Origin: Wallacemonas rigidus
Lineage: Eukaryota; Euglenozoa; Kinetoplastea; Trypanosomatida; Trypanosomatidae
Assembly: GCA_030849045.1 (NCBI GenBank)
Contig: JASAOL010000589.1
Coordinates: forward strand, 186,001-250,000
Length of the DNA: 64,000 nucleotides
Direction: 5' to 3'
The notes below the pieces were generated by a model. That model was not told the origin of the DNA. It did not search any database and worked only from the letters and a program-made list of their open reading frames with translations. A program made the position numbers and the translations under genes. Shown in pieces: positions 19,900 through 29,253 of the stretch; within the stretch, counting starts at the first letter, position 1, and each line of letters starts with the position of its first letter.

Positions 19900-20689
19900 C
19901 GTCTCGCACGCTCCTCAACTGCCTCCCTATATGAATGTAAGACCTTATTTTATTTCTGCAGTGTGTTTGCGGGGAAAAAAAAAATTATGTGTGTATGTGT
20001 GTATCTCTGCGTGCGAGCCAGCGATGAAATGTACGTATGTAGCAGAAGCCTCTGCACTACCTACTGTTTTTTTTTTTTTCCCTGTGGTGCAAGCTCACTT
20101 GAGAATGTGGTGTTTATGAAGAAAGAGACATGCGAGTACATATGGAAACAATAATTATAAGAATAATGTAGAAAATGTCAGCAATAGACGAAAAGGCGTT
20201 GCCGGTGACATCGAGAGAAAAAAAAAAAAAGATGTGCAAAGGGAGGAGCAGTTCATACAGGATCTCGTGAGTACATTTAATATCATCCGATACTTTTACT
20301 TTCTTGTCGTCTTGCCATTCGCATGATACAACCAAGCACCGCCGCACAGGAGCGACTGTCATCCTAAAGTGAGTACTACTGCGAGTGCGTGCATTTGGGA
20401 ATATGTTTCCGAGCGGCATTAACTTGGGTTGCTTTTGTACAATCGGAGAGTGCCCATCTCCTGCTTTACTGACCTTCACGCCTTTATTCAGCATGTACAC
20501 GCCGGCACTATACGTCGTGACTGTGTGGATAAACAACATAAAAATAATTGGTCAGAAGGCGTTTGCCGTGCCGCTCATGAAACTGCAGGTGTCCACTTCC
20601 CTCTGCTGTTCCAGCAAGCAGACCTAAGTGCTGCATGTAATACACAGAAACACAAACAGGGTGGGAGACAGTGCGCAGCCGCACAACTT
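19900..20689. other. Spacer between the 501-aa protein gene and the SNF2-RING gene
   Basis: A 790-bp spacer. An A run at about 20220-20230 followed by purine-rich sequence reads as a T tract on the sense strand. T runs lie at about 20066-20078. An open plus-strand frame continues across the SNF2 start but is antisense shadow. No gene is supported. Confidence 0.5.
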
Positions 20690-22195
20690 CTACAGATCGG
20701 AGCTCCGACGTAGACTGACGTCTATACTGTTGATAATCTGCCTTCGGACATTTCGGTCTTCTTCTGACAAGATATAGCTGTCGACAAGAGCATCCTGTTT
20801 GGTGTCTGACAACGGCATTTGAATATCGCCCGCACTATCATTCTCGGCACTTGATAACACAGAAGTGCGTGAGCCATTACACATGTCAGCTGTTAGTGGT
20901 TCTGCAACTGCAAAGCTGGCTGATGCAGGCAGCACCAAGGCATCCCGAAAGCGTTTAAGGCTTAAATGGTGCCGAACAAGTGAACACTTGCAGGCCACTG
21001 TCGCGGGTTGATATTCTCCTGTTGGTTGGGCATCAGGTTGAGATACCGTATAGTTAATGTTTCCTTGGCGCGGCAACGTTTCACAGAGTGGGACTGCATG
21101 GGCTACACTGTACTGCCTTCCATGTGCCGAGCCGAATCGTTCTATCGAGAGCGCCACAGGGGCGCCGGCGTTTCCTTTCCCTCTAACGAATTCACTAGCC
21201 ATGTCAAGCAGTTTTTCATCCCGAGGAGAGATTATCGATGACAACCGAAGATACGCAGAGAGATCAGCGTGCAACTTGGCAAGCAACGCAGAGGACTGAA
21301 TTAGACTATCCAAAGTTACGCGTTCCCACGCGAAGTATTCGTTCAGAGACTTCATCGCGCTTGCCATGACACACGCCACCGCTACGTCAGCGGATGTTCC
21401 CGCGAGGATCTCTTCTTGATGCATAGCTGAGCAGCCACTGATTGACGCTTCAACAGAATCTATGATGGGCAAGGCCCCACTCAAGGCCCCACTCAGCAGG
21501 CTTTGCGCATCAACGAGAATGTGCGCTACTTTACTGACATATACAGTGCAGCAAAGCTGGCTGACGAGTGACGCCCAAACCTGCGCCAGGAAGTGGTTCG
21601 GTACCGTAGGCACATGGTGACGCACAGCTCGAACAATTCGCTTTGCCTCGTCAAATAGAGAAGGCGGTGTCTTCTCCACACAGGGGCGAAAAAGTTGAGG
21701 TGGGATAAAGGTTGACACATCGGCTTTGGCCTTCCTCCACCTTGCGATAGCGGCCGTTTCAACGCGCTGCAGGGCTGGCATGTATGCATATGCGATTGAC
21801 ACATTCCTGGCATTGCCGTGTACCGCACTAATAAGCCAGGTATCGAGGGCAGTCATAGGCACGCGCACACCCGTCGCGTCGGACACGATTGCGATCATGA
21901 TCAAGCCAACAACTGCGGGAACGACAAGCGGCTTTTCCAGTGGTTTCAGGTACGTCGTAGGCACATGCCGTTTATCGATGACACCGAGGTAGTGGCAAGC
22001 CGTTCCAACACGCGCAGCAAGGTTTGGCACGAGTCGGTCGAGACTAGGCAAACAGAGCGTTGGGTCTATTGAACTGAAGGTGGAATTCCGGTGTGAAGGT
22101 GTCAGAAAATAATCGTTTGTGAGGCGCTCGACAAAGTCGGCGACACTGCGCTTTGTGTACGTATTCGGGTGAAGCAAGGCCTCATCGACTTGCAT
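20690..22195 (-). CDS. Unrecognised 501-aa protein, first gene of the minus array
   Basis: A 501-residue protein starting at MQVDEALLHPNTYTKR (ATG ending at 22195). The frame stays open to 22480 across the GC-rich switch region, but that extension is Arg/Pro/His-rich and unlikely to be protein. The body is mostly helical and rich in Ala, Val and Ser, with stretches such as VVPAVVGLIMIAIVSDATG and AHILVDAQSLLSGALSGALP. The C-terminal third is low in complexity and ends in RQIINSIDVSLRRSSDL. I see no catalytic motif. The helical layout around residues 35-330 faintly recalls a cyclin-type fold, as in TFIIB/BRF/RRN7 factors, but no zinc ribbon is present, so this is only a thought. It may be lineage specific. 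Confidence 0.82.
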   Translation of the reverse strand: MQVDEALLHPNTYTKRSVADFVERLTNDYFLTPSHRNSTFSSIDPTLCLPSLDRLVPNLAARVGTACHYLGVIDKRHVPTTYLKPLEKPLVVPAVVGLIMIAIVSDATGVRVPMTALDTWLISAVHGNARNVSIAYAYMPALQRVETAAIARWRKAKADVSTFIPPQLFRPCVEKTPPSLFDEAKRIVRAVRHHVPTVPNHFLAQVWASLVSQLCCTVYVSKVAHILVDAQSLLSGALSGALPIIDSVEASISGCSAMHQEEILAGTSADVAVACVMASAMKSLNEYFAWERVTLDSLIQSSALLAKLHADLSAYLRLSSIISPRDEKLLDMASEFVRGKGNAGAPVALSIERFGSAHGRQYSVAHAVPLCETLPRQGNINYTVSQPDAQPTGEYQPATVACKCSLVRHHLSLKRFRDALVLPASASFAVAEPLTADMCNGSRTSVLSSAENDSAGDIQMPLSDTKQDALVDSYILSEEDRNVRRQIINSIDVSLRRSSDL

Positions 22196-22478
22196 TGGCG
22201 CTGCCGTTTCTGTGGGCGCATCTACATTGGCGTGTGTGAGTGTGTGTGTGGCGTGGTGGTGGGGGTCAGTCGGCGGGTGGTCTTGGCGCAGGGGGGGGGC
22301 GGGGCGGCGGGCTTCGGCGCGGCCGGCGGCGCCCCTGGCGCCCCGCGGATGGGGAAGCGCACGCCTTCGCACACAACGCACCCGCACCCGCCCCCCCCCC
22401 CCCACCGCACACACGCCCGACAGCCCAAGACATAGCGAAGACAGACGACACACGAGCAAGCGCGGGATCTCCGCAACC
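22196..22478. promoter_or_regulatory. Divergent strand-switch region, putative bidirectional Pol II start region
   Basis: All genes to the left are on the minus strand and all to the right on the plus strand, and only 283 bp separate the two start codons. A GT-rich element spans 22229-22265. A G-rich block with a G9 run (22291-22299) continues to about 22311, a GC-only core follows (22316-22345), and then a C-rich block with a C13 run (22391-22403). The C13 run lies 75 nt before the plus start. The G9 run, which is a C9 run on the minus strand, lies 95 nt before the minus start. Each is followed by AG dinucleotides on its own sense strand and could serve as the pyrimidine tract for trans-splicing. 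In trypanosomatids such regions are Pol II start sites, with GT-rich promoters described in T. brucei, and often replication origins. Confidence 0.85.
22328..22342. repeat. Paired GGCGCC palindromes in the switch-region core
   Basis: The self-complementary hexamer GGCGCC occurs twice, at 22328-22333 and 22337-22342, separated by CCT, so the core is both a direct and an inverted repeat. It sits between the G-rich and C-rich halves of the switch region. Confidence 0.6.
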
Positions 22479-23159
22479 ATGCTTGCCGATCTTTATTTCA
22501 AAGCGCGTCAGTCGCAAAATTTTGATAGTGAGTTGAGACAGACAGAAAACTTGGATGAGGGGCAACGTGGGAAAAATGCTTCTCCACCCTCGGTCGCGGC
22601 CACGCACCCGTCGCGCCAGTTCGTGACATCCGCCGATGTTTTCCGTCAGCGAGAGCACTTTGCGGTGCTTTCGCCTCCGGTAAAGAGGGAGGCGCCACAG
22701 CCGCAGCGTCCCTCAGTAAAACAGCGAGTGTCTGATGCAGCAATAACAGCAGGGGTCTCCATTGATGACGAACCTGTACCTCAGTCAAGAGCCGTAGCAA
22801 ACGCTACGTCGATCGCGGCAACTGAATTTGTCATCAAAGACGATCCTGCGTACGAGAGTGCGCGTGTTATTCCTTTCAGCAATAGCGGCACGTACAACAC
22901 GACGAACAGCGTCGTACAGCGCCTGAAAGAGATTGCTGGTCCCCACGCATTGCAATCCACAGAAGAGCAATTCCATGATATTGCCAGCGCAAGACGAGTC
23001 GCCTTCTTTCGCACCCTGTTCAACGCACAGGTGAACAAGGAAAGCCCGCTGTTAGCAGTGGACGGCGCACCACCTTGCGAGGATATCTTCGTGACTTACC
23101 GCGGTGGGTACGCGCAGACGCTTGACTCACTCCAAGCACTACGCCAAATACTAGAATAA
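22479..23159 (+). CDS. Unrecognised 226-aa protein, first gene of the plus array
   Basis: A 226-residue protein starting at MLADLYFKARQSQNFD. The in-frame ORF upstream to 22212 is not used, because it translates the GC-rich switch region. Residues 1-110 are hydrophilic and disordered (Pro, Gln, Ser). Residues about 115-226 look folded and mixed alpha/beta: TEFVIKDDPAYESARVIPF, VVQRLKEIAGPHALQSTEE, ASARRVAFFRTLFNAQVNK and DIFVTYRGGYAQTLDSLQAL. I recognise no family and see no catalytic motif. The likely splice acceptor is the AG at about 22421, just after the C13 tract, giving a short 5' UTR. Confidence 0.85.
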   Translation: MLADLYFKARQSQNFDSELRQTENLDEGQRGKNASPPSVAATHPSRQFVTSADVFRQREHFAVLSPPVKREAPQPQRPSVKQRVSDAAITAGVSIDDEPVPQSRAVANATSIAATEFVIKDDPAYESARVIPFSNSGTYNTTNSVVQRLKEIAGPHALQSTEEQFHDIASARRVAFFRTLFNAQVNKESPLLAVDGAPPCEDIFVTYRGGYAQTLDSLQALRQILE

Positions 23160-23882
23160 AGCACGTTGTACCTACACTACACGAACTTAGGTGACAATCG
23201 GAAAAAGACAAGAAAGTCGTTTCTCCTCGCGCGCTCTACCGTACTCATACACATTGCAATTATTTACGCTCATAGACACACCCCAACGCGTGTACCGCCA
23301 CCGCAAGCAGTTTTTTTTTCGCCCTCCACCCCTTCTTGTTTTCTGGATGGGAGATGGTCAAGGGAAAAAGACAAGGATTCACAAATACGGAGGCGAACCA
23401 ACATATCATCAACTACGTGGAGTAAGAGAAAATGAAACGGAAAAACATCGCAGTGTCTACTCTCTGCTAGAGAGTCCGTCGCTACCAATCACTGCTGTCA
23501 CGTCCATTATTGCCAGGTCAAGTCGTTATCACACCTGTTTATTATTATTATTACTATCATTTCATTCTGTATTCCTATCGCTGGATCCCCCCCACTCTCA
23601 TGTATCATGCAACGCGATGCATACGTATCCGTGAAGTGATCTTCACAATTGTTCTGTCTCACCAACGTTCGACTCTCTATCTTCTTTGACACTGCGAGCA
23701 CGGTGCCTCTGTTGAGCAGTGCTGTCCAGCAAAAAAAAAAAAAAGATTTTTTTTTGGTCACTCCATCGTCGCTTTCTTCTTTTTTTTACTACTTGGCCTC
23801 CACAACTCTTAGTCACTTTTTTCTTGTCTCGGTGTCAACTATTGAGGCCTTCACATCGCTTTCGGTTGAATCTTCAATTCTA
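23160..23882. other. Spacer before the RET2-like gene
   Basis: A 723-bp spacer with no gene. Pyrimidine-rich sequence at about 23772-23789 is followed by an AG at 23811-23812, a good splice acceptor about 70 nt before the RET2-like start. An A14 run and T9 run lie together at about 23731-23756. Confidence 0.55.
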
Positions 23883-25460
23883 ATGCGACAGCTGCGCAAT
23901 GTTGGTCTCAAGGTGTGCGTGTCACGTACATTGGTGACTGTCCCGTGGGAGTCATCGTTGCCCAAGTGCGCACCAAGTTGCTGGAGCGGAATCGGAAAGG
24001 CAGTAGTTGACCAGGCTCTCTCATGTGACACGGGCAAAGAGGCCTTCCAGGAGTGTTGTGTCGCGCGCGAGCAGCTTGAGTCCATTGTCCAATCAATGGG
24101 GTATGACATGAACGTCTACATTTTCGGTGGTTTGGTGACATTGCGTCTCCTTGAAGTTGGTGGCGACGTTGACTTTGTCGGTGTGGCGGATGTGGAACCG
24201 AGTTTTGAGGAATCTGGTGATATCGTGAGTCGAGCGTGTCGTGAGTTTCGCCGTCTCGGACTGCGTGCCTCTGCGTTGCCCAAAGCACGCGTACCACTTG
24301 TCAAAGCTGACAGAGTCAGCAAGAGTCTTCCGGGGTCTCCATTCCACAACCTGGCTTGCGATGGTATTTTCCAGTTCGCGCGGCGCGTCGACTTTTCAGA
24401 GGCAGAATCGTTTGAAAGACGCCTCAAGGAAAACTACTCAGCTCTACAAGTTGATTGGAATAGTTCCCATCAATTTGCTACGGTGCAGTTCAGTTCGACC
24501 TCGGCACTCGTGTACGCGCTTTCCCGCGTCAAGCGACACGAAACGGTGGAAATTCCCCTCCGTTTACCCGTTGACGCTCGTCATGGCCCAGAGATCTATC
24601 GATTTCCCTTTGATTTTTGCCTTTCGTCCACAGGATTGCGAAACTCTTACCTGCTCTCGAACGCCATCGCCGAATATCCGTACAGCCGCCATCTGCTTCT
24701 TGTACTCAAGAAGTGGGGTCGTGCGTGTGGTGCGGTGAACCCCATCGATGGACTACTGGCCACATACGCACTCACCATCATGGTCGCGCACTTCCTCATT
24801 CGTGTCGGAATTATTCAGCGTATTCCTGTTTCCCGGATCACCAGCGAAACAAACTTGGTGTCCATGCACCCGGAATACACCCCGTTGGCGCAGTACGACG
24901 GCGATATGGAGGAAGTCGGACACCTTCTGGCGCTTTTTTTCGAGTACTACGGCTCTGTTTTTGACTACGCAGAAAATGTTGTGTGCACAACGAACGTGCA
25001 GTTGAAGAAAGAGTCCATGGGATGGACACGCGACCGGAGTGGCGTCAGCAGACCTCCATTTTTTGATTTTGCGATAAAGGACCCGTACGGCCTGGACAAT
25101 ATAGCGCGCAACCTCGACATGGAAGCCACCACATTTGTGAAGAATGCCCATCGCTCCGCACTGGATCTCCTCATCAAGGATATCAATGACCCAGCATTCG
25201 CGCTCAATACGCTTATCCACTCGCCTCCTCGCCCCGATCGACGCGAGCGTACGTTGTCCGAGCGCGGTATTCACTCGGAGTCCCTGTCTTCTGATCAGCT
25301 GGAAGCACGCCATATCCTACGGAAGGTCGAATTCACAGAGCGTAGGAAAGAAATCGAACGGCTGGGACGCAAAGCCGTCGCAAATAACCACAATCACACA
25401 GTTGTCACTTCTGTCACGAAAAATGTTCTTGGGTGGATTCGTACCGATGAAACACACTGA
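23883..25460 (+). CDS. Mitochondrial nucleotidyltransferase, RET2-like TUTase
   Basis: A 525-residue protein from MRQLRNVGLKVCVSRTL, whose N terminus looks like a mitochondrial presequence. The polymerase-beta superfamily signature is FGGLVTLRLLEVGGDVDFVG, with putative metal aspartates D95 and D97. The third aspartate is D244 in FPFDFCLSSTGLRNSYLL, followed by N254/S255, a likely UTP-contacting pair. From memory, T. brucei RET2 uses D97, D99 and D267 with N277/S278, so the spacing from the third Asp to Asn/Ser is identical. Between D97 and D244 lies an insertion of about 130 residues, as in the RET2 middle domain. A PAP/25A-like domain follows (NPIDGLLATYALTIMVAHFL). RET2 adds uridines in U-insertion editing within the RNA editing core complex. 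Other mitochondrial members (KPAP1, MEAT1) remain possible. Confidence 0.9.
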   Translation: MRQLRNVGLKVCVSRTLVTVPWESSLPKCAPSCWSGIGKAVVDQALSCDTGKEAFQECCVAREQLESIVQSMGYDMNVYIFGGLVTLRLLEVGGDVDFVGVADVEPSFEESGDIVSRACREFRRLGLRASALPKARVPLVKADRVSKSLPGSPFHNLACDGIFQFARRVDFSEAESFERRLKENYSALQVDWNSSHQFATVQFSSTSALVYALSRVKRHETVEIPLRLPVDARHGPEIYRFPFDFCLSSTGLRNSYLLSNAIAEYPYSRHLLLVLKKWGRACGAVNPIDGLLATYALTIMVAHFLIRVGIIQRIPVSRITSETNLVSMHPEYTPLAQYDGDMEEVGHLLALFFEYYGSVFDYAENVVCTTNVQLKKESMGWTRDRSGVSRPPFFDFAIKDPYGLDNIARNLDMEATTFVKNAHRSALDLLIKDINDPAFALNTLIHSPPRPDRRERTLSERGIHSESLSSDQLEARHILRKVEFTERRKEIERLGRKAVANNHNHTVVTSVTKNVLGWIRTDETH

Positions 25461-26364
25461 TGAACATTAACATTGTGCGCATTGTTTTTGTTGTTATTGA
25501 TGATTTTTATCTCCTTTTGTTCCTCACTCTTTTCACAGTTGCTTGCAAACCGGTAGGCAGGCGCAGAGGCCCACCTCTCATTCATTCACTGTTTGCTCAG
25601 CGTCCACCTGCTATTGACAACAGATATGCTCGACAGAAAAAATATTGACAAGAAAAGGGTGAGGGAGTACCGCAAGAGTAACACCAGCTACCCTGAAGGA
25701 CTGACACTCTGGTCTTTGCGGTGTCGTTCAGCTCCTGTACACTGAATACAACTTGAGTTTCCAACTCCAAAGTCTTCGTTGCTGATATTCGTCTGGATGC
25801 GACTGTCTGCCACGGTAGTGCATCTTTAATTCGTTCTCAGCCCGTCATTCAGTACGCTTCTCGATCACTCTTCGCTTTGCTCGTTCTCCTCGGCAGTTCT
25901 CTCCTCTGTTCCTCCTTCCTTTCTTTTTTTCCCCCTCCTTCTCTGGGGTTAGGTGTGTGAATCTGCACGTGTGCGGTCTTGTGTTTTCATTAGTGCATGG
26001 TGTGCTAACAGTGGTGAATTTATACCAGTACTTTTACGTTTTTTTTCTCTTGGCTCCCTCCACTGCTTTTTCGCTTGGCACTGCGTGGTCGTCCTTCCAC
26101 CCCTGTAGACTTTCTATTGACGCTGCGCCCCTCCTTCGACAAGACAAGAAAAGGAAAGAACCGTGGAGGGAAAAGTATTGACATCACCAACAGATAAGGA
26201 AGAGCAGACACTCAAACGGTAGCTGTTGCGTGCACGTATTTGAATTTTTTTTTTTTGGCGTGTCACCACACTAGGAAAACTCCGTAAGCTGCTTTTCCCG
26301 AGGTCTCACTCCTTTCCTGTTCTTCTTATCTCTATCTATCTTTTTTTTTTCTCTGACTGACACT
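25461..26364. other. Spacer before the dual-specificity phosphatase gene
   Basis: A 904-bp spacer with no gene. The plus strand is markedly T/C-rich at about 25870-25945, 26038-26065 and 26300-26351. A T10 run ends 14 nt before the phosphatase ATG with no AG between them, so the acceptor is probably the AG at about 26301-26302. Confidence 0.55.
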
Positions 26365-28302
26365 ATGGACTCTATTCCATGCTTTAAGAAGGTTCACTGG
26401 GGTACCAACAACGTTCTGTTCCCTGGTACACGCCACACAGAACCTAGTGAGATGTTTCCATGGGAGTGCGTCAGTGAAATAATTCCAGGTCTTTTCCTCA
26501 CTTGTGAAAAACTGGCAAAGGACCGAGAGAACTGTCTTTACTGTGGCTATTCGCTTGTCATGAATTTCTGCGCCAGCACGTACAATCACCCATACCGCGC
26601 TTATTCTCGAAACGCTGAAACAGGTAAAATGGAGTGGTGTGATTTCGACTCCTTTCAGCATTTTTGCTCCTCCCTGGATGAGTATATTTCGGTGCCGCTG
26701 CCTGTGGACGTCAAATCGCGAAAAGTGTTCCTGTGGAACTTTGCTGCACTAGACGTCCCAACGTACGACATGAGCCAACATTTTTTACCCTGTTCTGCAG
26801 TCATTGAACTTGTGATGGCGTGCCGCGAGACACTTAAAAACAATGGACATGGAGAGGCTGAACTTCATAACGTGGTTGTACACTGCATGGTAGGTGTCAG
26901 CCGCTCAGCATCGGTGGTTGCCGCGTATTTAATGAAGCGTGCCCAGCTGGGTGTCGAGGACACGATGGCGTTCATGCAAAGCACCCGCCCTGTTGTTGGA
27001 CCAAATCCTGGTTTCCGTCGGCAGCTGGGTATGTGGGAGTTGCTGCTCACGCTCCACGTTGACGGTGAGCTTGCAGCTAGACTAGTCATTGACGAACTGA
27101 AGGAGCGGCACAACCTGGTTGAAACTGTGACAGAGCTTCTTCCCACACTGCTTGAAACTAGCAAGTGCGTGACGGAGCGCGAGTTCTTCGGCCTGATCGT
27201 AGCTGGAGCTCTTGAGTCCTCTGATCAACTGACACTTATTCGTCGGGAGTTGCTGTCTACCATTGCGGCTCTCGTAGACTCTGAAACGTATGTGGATACA
27301 CCCAAATTCTTCGCTCACATATGCGAAATTATGTGGAGCGCTGAGAAGTACGTTCCCTCATTTATCGCGTGCTTTGCCGACGGTAGTGGTGACACCGAAC
27401 CATCAACTGTGTGGACGGATGGCGCATACCGGTTCGTTTTTATGGATCTTGCGCGGTCTGGCTACGTCAAGGATACGTACGATACGACGCGCGCGTTCTC
27501 TTCGCTTATGGAAATGGTGCAGTCGAAGCACTTGAACCACTCTGAGTCAGCCTGCGCCAGGCTCATTAGGAAAGGTGGCGCTACTGTTGTGTCATCCACC
27601 CCATTCATCAAGTTCTCGTTTCCGTTTCTTCACTTTGCCGCCCCGTACGCAGAGGGCTTTGTGCCCTACGTGGAGCTCTCTGACCTTCAAACCAAGTATC
27701 CCCTCAGTGGCGCTCTTTTCACCGAACAAGAGCTTGAGGCACTGGTGCTCAACGTTAGGCAGCTGTTTTTGTCGCGCTTCCTACTGTCCACATGTGGCGG
27801 CTCTCAGGAGGTCACAGGGAGCGAAGCCACCACGGCCTGCGGGCGATGGTCTATTGGCACGCAACTGAAACACCTTGAAGCGGACATTGAAGTGGCTCTT
27901 TTTGAGGAGCTGGAAAAGGGTGCAAGTGCCGCAGATGTGGTGGCAATCGCCCAGAAGAAGTACTTTTCCTCGGCGCTCGTAGAACCTATCCGTATTGTGA
28001 CAGGACGAAAAGTTGTTGGTGCCATCGTTGCGTTTAGAGTGCTGCTTGAAACAGCCGAACAGTTTGTACTGAACTCGTACAGCGTTCGCATCGCCTCAGA
28101 ACGTATACCTCTGCAATGCACCGAGACTGCGTTTCCTCTTTCACATGTGCTGACAGCGGCAAAGGAGGTCGCCGACACGTGTGCGCCTCAGAGTAATGCA
28201 CCCGTTGATATCGTTGCGTACTTCCGTGGTGCTCTTGAGCCAGCATTCATGGCCGAGGTTATTCACCCGGATGGGCTGTGGTCACTCCTGACATCAAGTT
28301 AG
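26365..28302 (+). CDS. Dual-specificity protein phosphatase with long C-terminal extension
   Basis: A 645-residue protein. The phosphatase domain is at residues about 35-230: IIPGLFLTCEKLA strand, general acid D130 in AALDVPTYDMSQHFLP, P-loop HCMVGVSRSASVVAAYLM with catalytic Cys174 and Arg180, and TRPVVGPNPGFRRQLGMWE, which is typical of DUSPs. It should dephosphorylate phosphotyrosine and/or phosphoserine/threonine. A Cys-rich stretch at residues 56-70 is inserted early in the domain. The remaining 415 residues are folded-looking and alpha/beta, match nothing I know, and include two short Thr/Ser-rich loops. A canonical DUSP is 180-200 residues, so the extension is unusual. The ATG is the first in frame and follows a T10 tract. 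Confidence 0.93.
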   Translation: MDSIPCFKKVHWGTNNVLFPGTRHTEPSEMFPWECVSEIIPGLFLTCEKLAKDRENCLYCGYSLVMNFCASTYNHPYRAYSRNAETGKMEWCDFDSFQHFCSSLDEYISVPLPVDVKSRKVFLWNFAALDVPTYDMSQHFLPCSAVIELVMACRETLKNNGHGEAELHNVVVHCMVGVSRSASVVAAYLMKRAQLGVEDTMAFMQSTRPVVGPNPGFRRQLGMWELLLTLHVDGELAARLVIDELKERHNLVETVTELLPTLLETSKCVTEREFFGLIVAGALESSDQLTLIRRELLSTIAALVDSETYVDTPKFFAHICEIMWSAEKYVPSFIACFADGSGDTEPSTVWTDGAYRFVFMDLARSGYVKDTYDTTRAFSSLMEMVQSKHLNHSESACARLIRKGGATVVSSTPFIKFSFPFLHFAAPYAEGFVPYVELSDLQTKYPLSGALFTEQELEALVLNVRQLFLSRFLLSTCGGSQEVTGSEATTACGRWSIGTQLKHLEADIEVALFEELEKGASAADVVAIAQKKYFSSALVEPIRIVTGRKVVGAIVAFRVLLETAEQFVLNSYSVRIASERIPLQCTETAFPLSHVLTAAKEVADTCAPQSNAPVDIVAYFRGALEPAFMAEVIHPDGLWSLLTSS

Positions 28303-28785
28303 TCGCGAGGAAGTGGTCTGCGGAAGCACAGTCTTCCTCATTTTTTTTTCTCTTCTTGCAGTCTACGTCTTCTTTGTTTCGAGGTTTCACCACCACGGTG
28401 AACCAAGTGAAAGTAACAAAAACAAGAACGTATGGGGCACATTAGTACATCTCCACCTGCATTTATATGCACATAGAAGTACGCTTGCGCTCACTTCTGT
28501 CTTTCTCTGATGCCTCATCTTATCGCCACGTGCGTGCTCCTCCGCAACAGACTCAGCGACGACATTTTTCCGCGTTCCCCTTGTCTATCATCCTCGCTAG
28601 CACTCGTCTCCTGGCTTTCTCCTTCCTCTATATCTCTTGTCCATGATTATTATTATTTTTTTTTGTCCCCGCGTCAGCACTGCTTCTTCCAGATTTTTCA
28701 ACACAAATCCTCTCGAACCAGTCGCGTCTGAATTTACACGGCCACTCTTTCTCTTCTTCTTGCTCTTTTGCAATTACACGGCCTC
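28303..28785. other. Spacer before the calmodulin-like gene
   Basis: A 483-bp spacer with no gene. Pyrimidine-rich sequence at about 28571-28670 and again at 28743-28770 precedes the start codon. Confidence 0.5.
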
Positions 28786-29253
28786 ATGGCGTCATCTTCT
28801 TTTAGTGAGCTGCAGCAGAATTACTTCAAGGAGTTCTTCGACTTCTTCGACCACGATAAGATTGGCCGAATTCAGACAGAGGATGTACCCACTGTGATCC
28901 GCGCATGTGGTGCTGTTCCCCTGGAGGCTGATCTTGAGATGCTCAAGTCGCTGGCGGATCGCGAAAAGCGAGGAAGCTGCGACTTCGATGGTCTGTGCAC
29001 TGCGCTGCAGGCAGCTTTCAACTCTTCTATTGGCCGAAACGACGTGCGTGACGCATTCCTTGGCTTCGACTCGCAAGGAAAAGGCACGCTGCCCATGCAC
29101 GAGCTACGCTACTTCCTCACATCACTCGGTGATGCCTTGTCAGCGGACGAAATGAACGGGTTCGCTGAGAACATGCAGTCTGAGCTCGACATAGAGGGCA
29201 ATCTCGTTCTCCTTGACGCCGTCGAAAAAATGGCGCCAGAGTTTCTCCGGTAG
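28786..29253 (+). CDS. Calmodulin-like EF-hand protein
   Basis: A 155-residue protein from MASSSFSELQQNYFKEFF; the six codons upstream are leader. It has the four-EF-hand, two-lobe layout and length of calmodulin, centrin and myosin light chains. The loops are DHDKIGRIQTED, DREKRGSCDFDG, DSQGKGTLPMHE and a broken fourth site with DIEGN. The third keeps the most calcium ligands; the others lack one or more acidic positions, so calcium binding is probably weak or absent in some. This pattern is common in myosin light chains and in calmodulin-like flagellar proteins. The partner cannot be told from sequence. Confidence 0.9.
   Translation: MASSSFSELQQNYFKEFFDFFDHDKIGRIQTEDVPTVIRACGAVPLEADLEMLKSLADREKRGSCDFDGLCTALQAAFNSSIGRNDVRDAFLGFDSQGKGTLPMHELRYFLTSLGDALSADEMNGFAENMQSELDIEGNLVLLDAVEKMAPEFLR

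Noticed and set aside
22212-22478. Upstream extension of the 226-aa gene through the switch region
   Set aside because: It translates GT- and GC-only repeats into Arg/Pro/Gly sequence and lies upstream of the likely splice acceptor near 22421.
22196-22480. Upstream extension of the 501-aa gene through the switch region
   Set aside because: Same reason on the minus strand; the frame is open only because the GC-rich sequence lacks stop codons.
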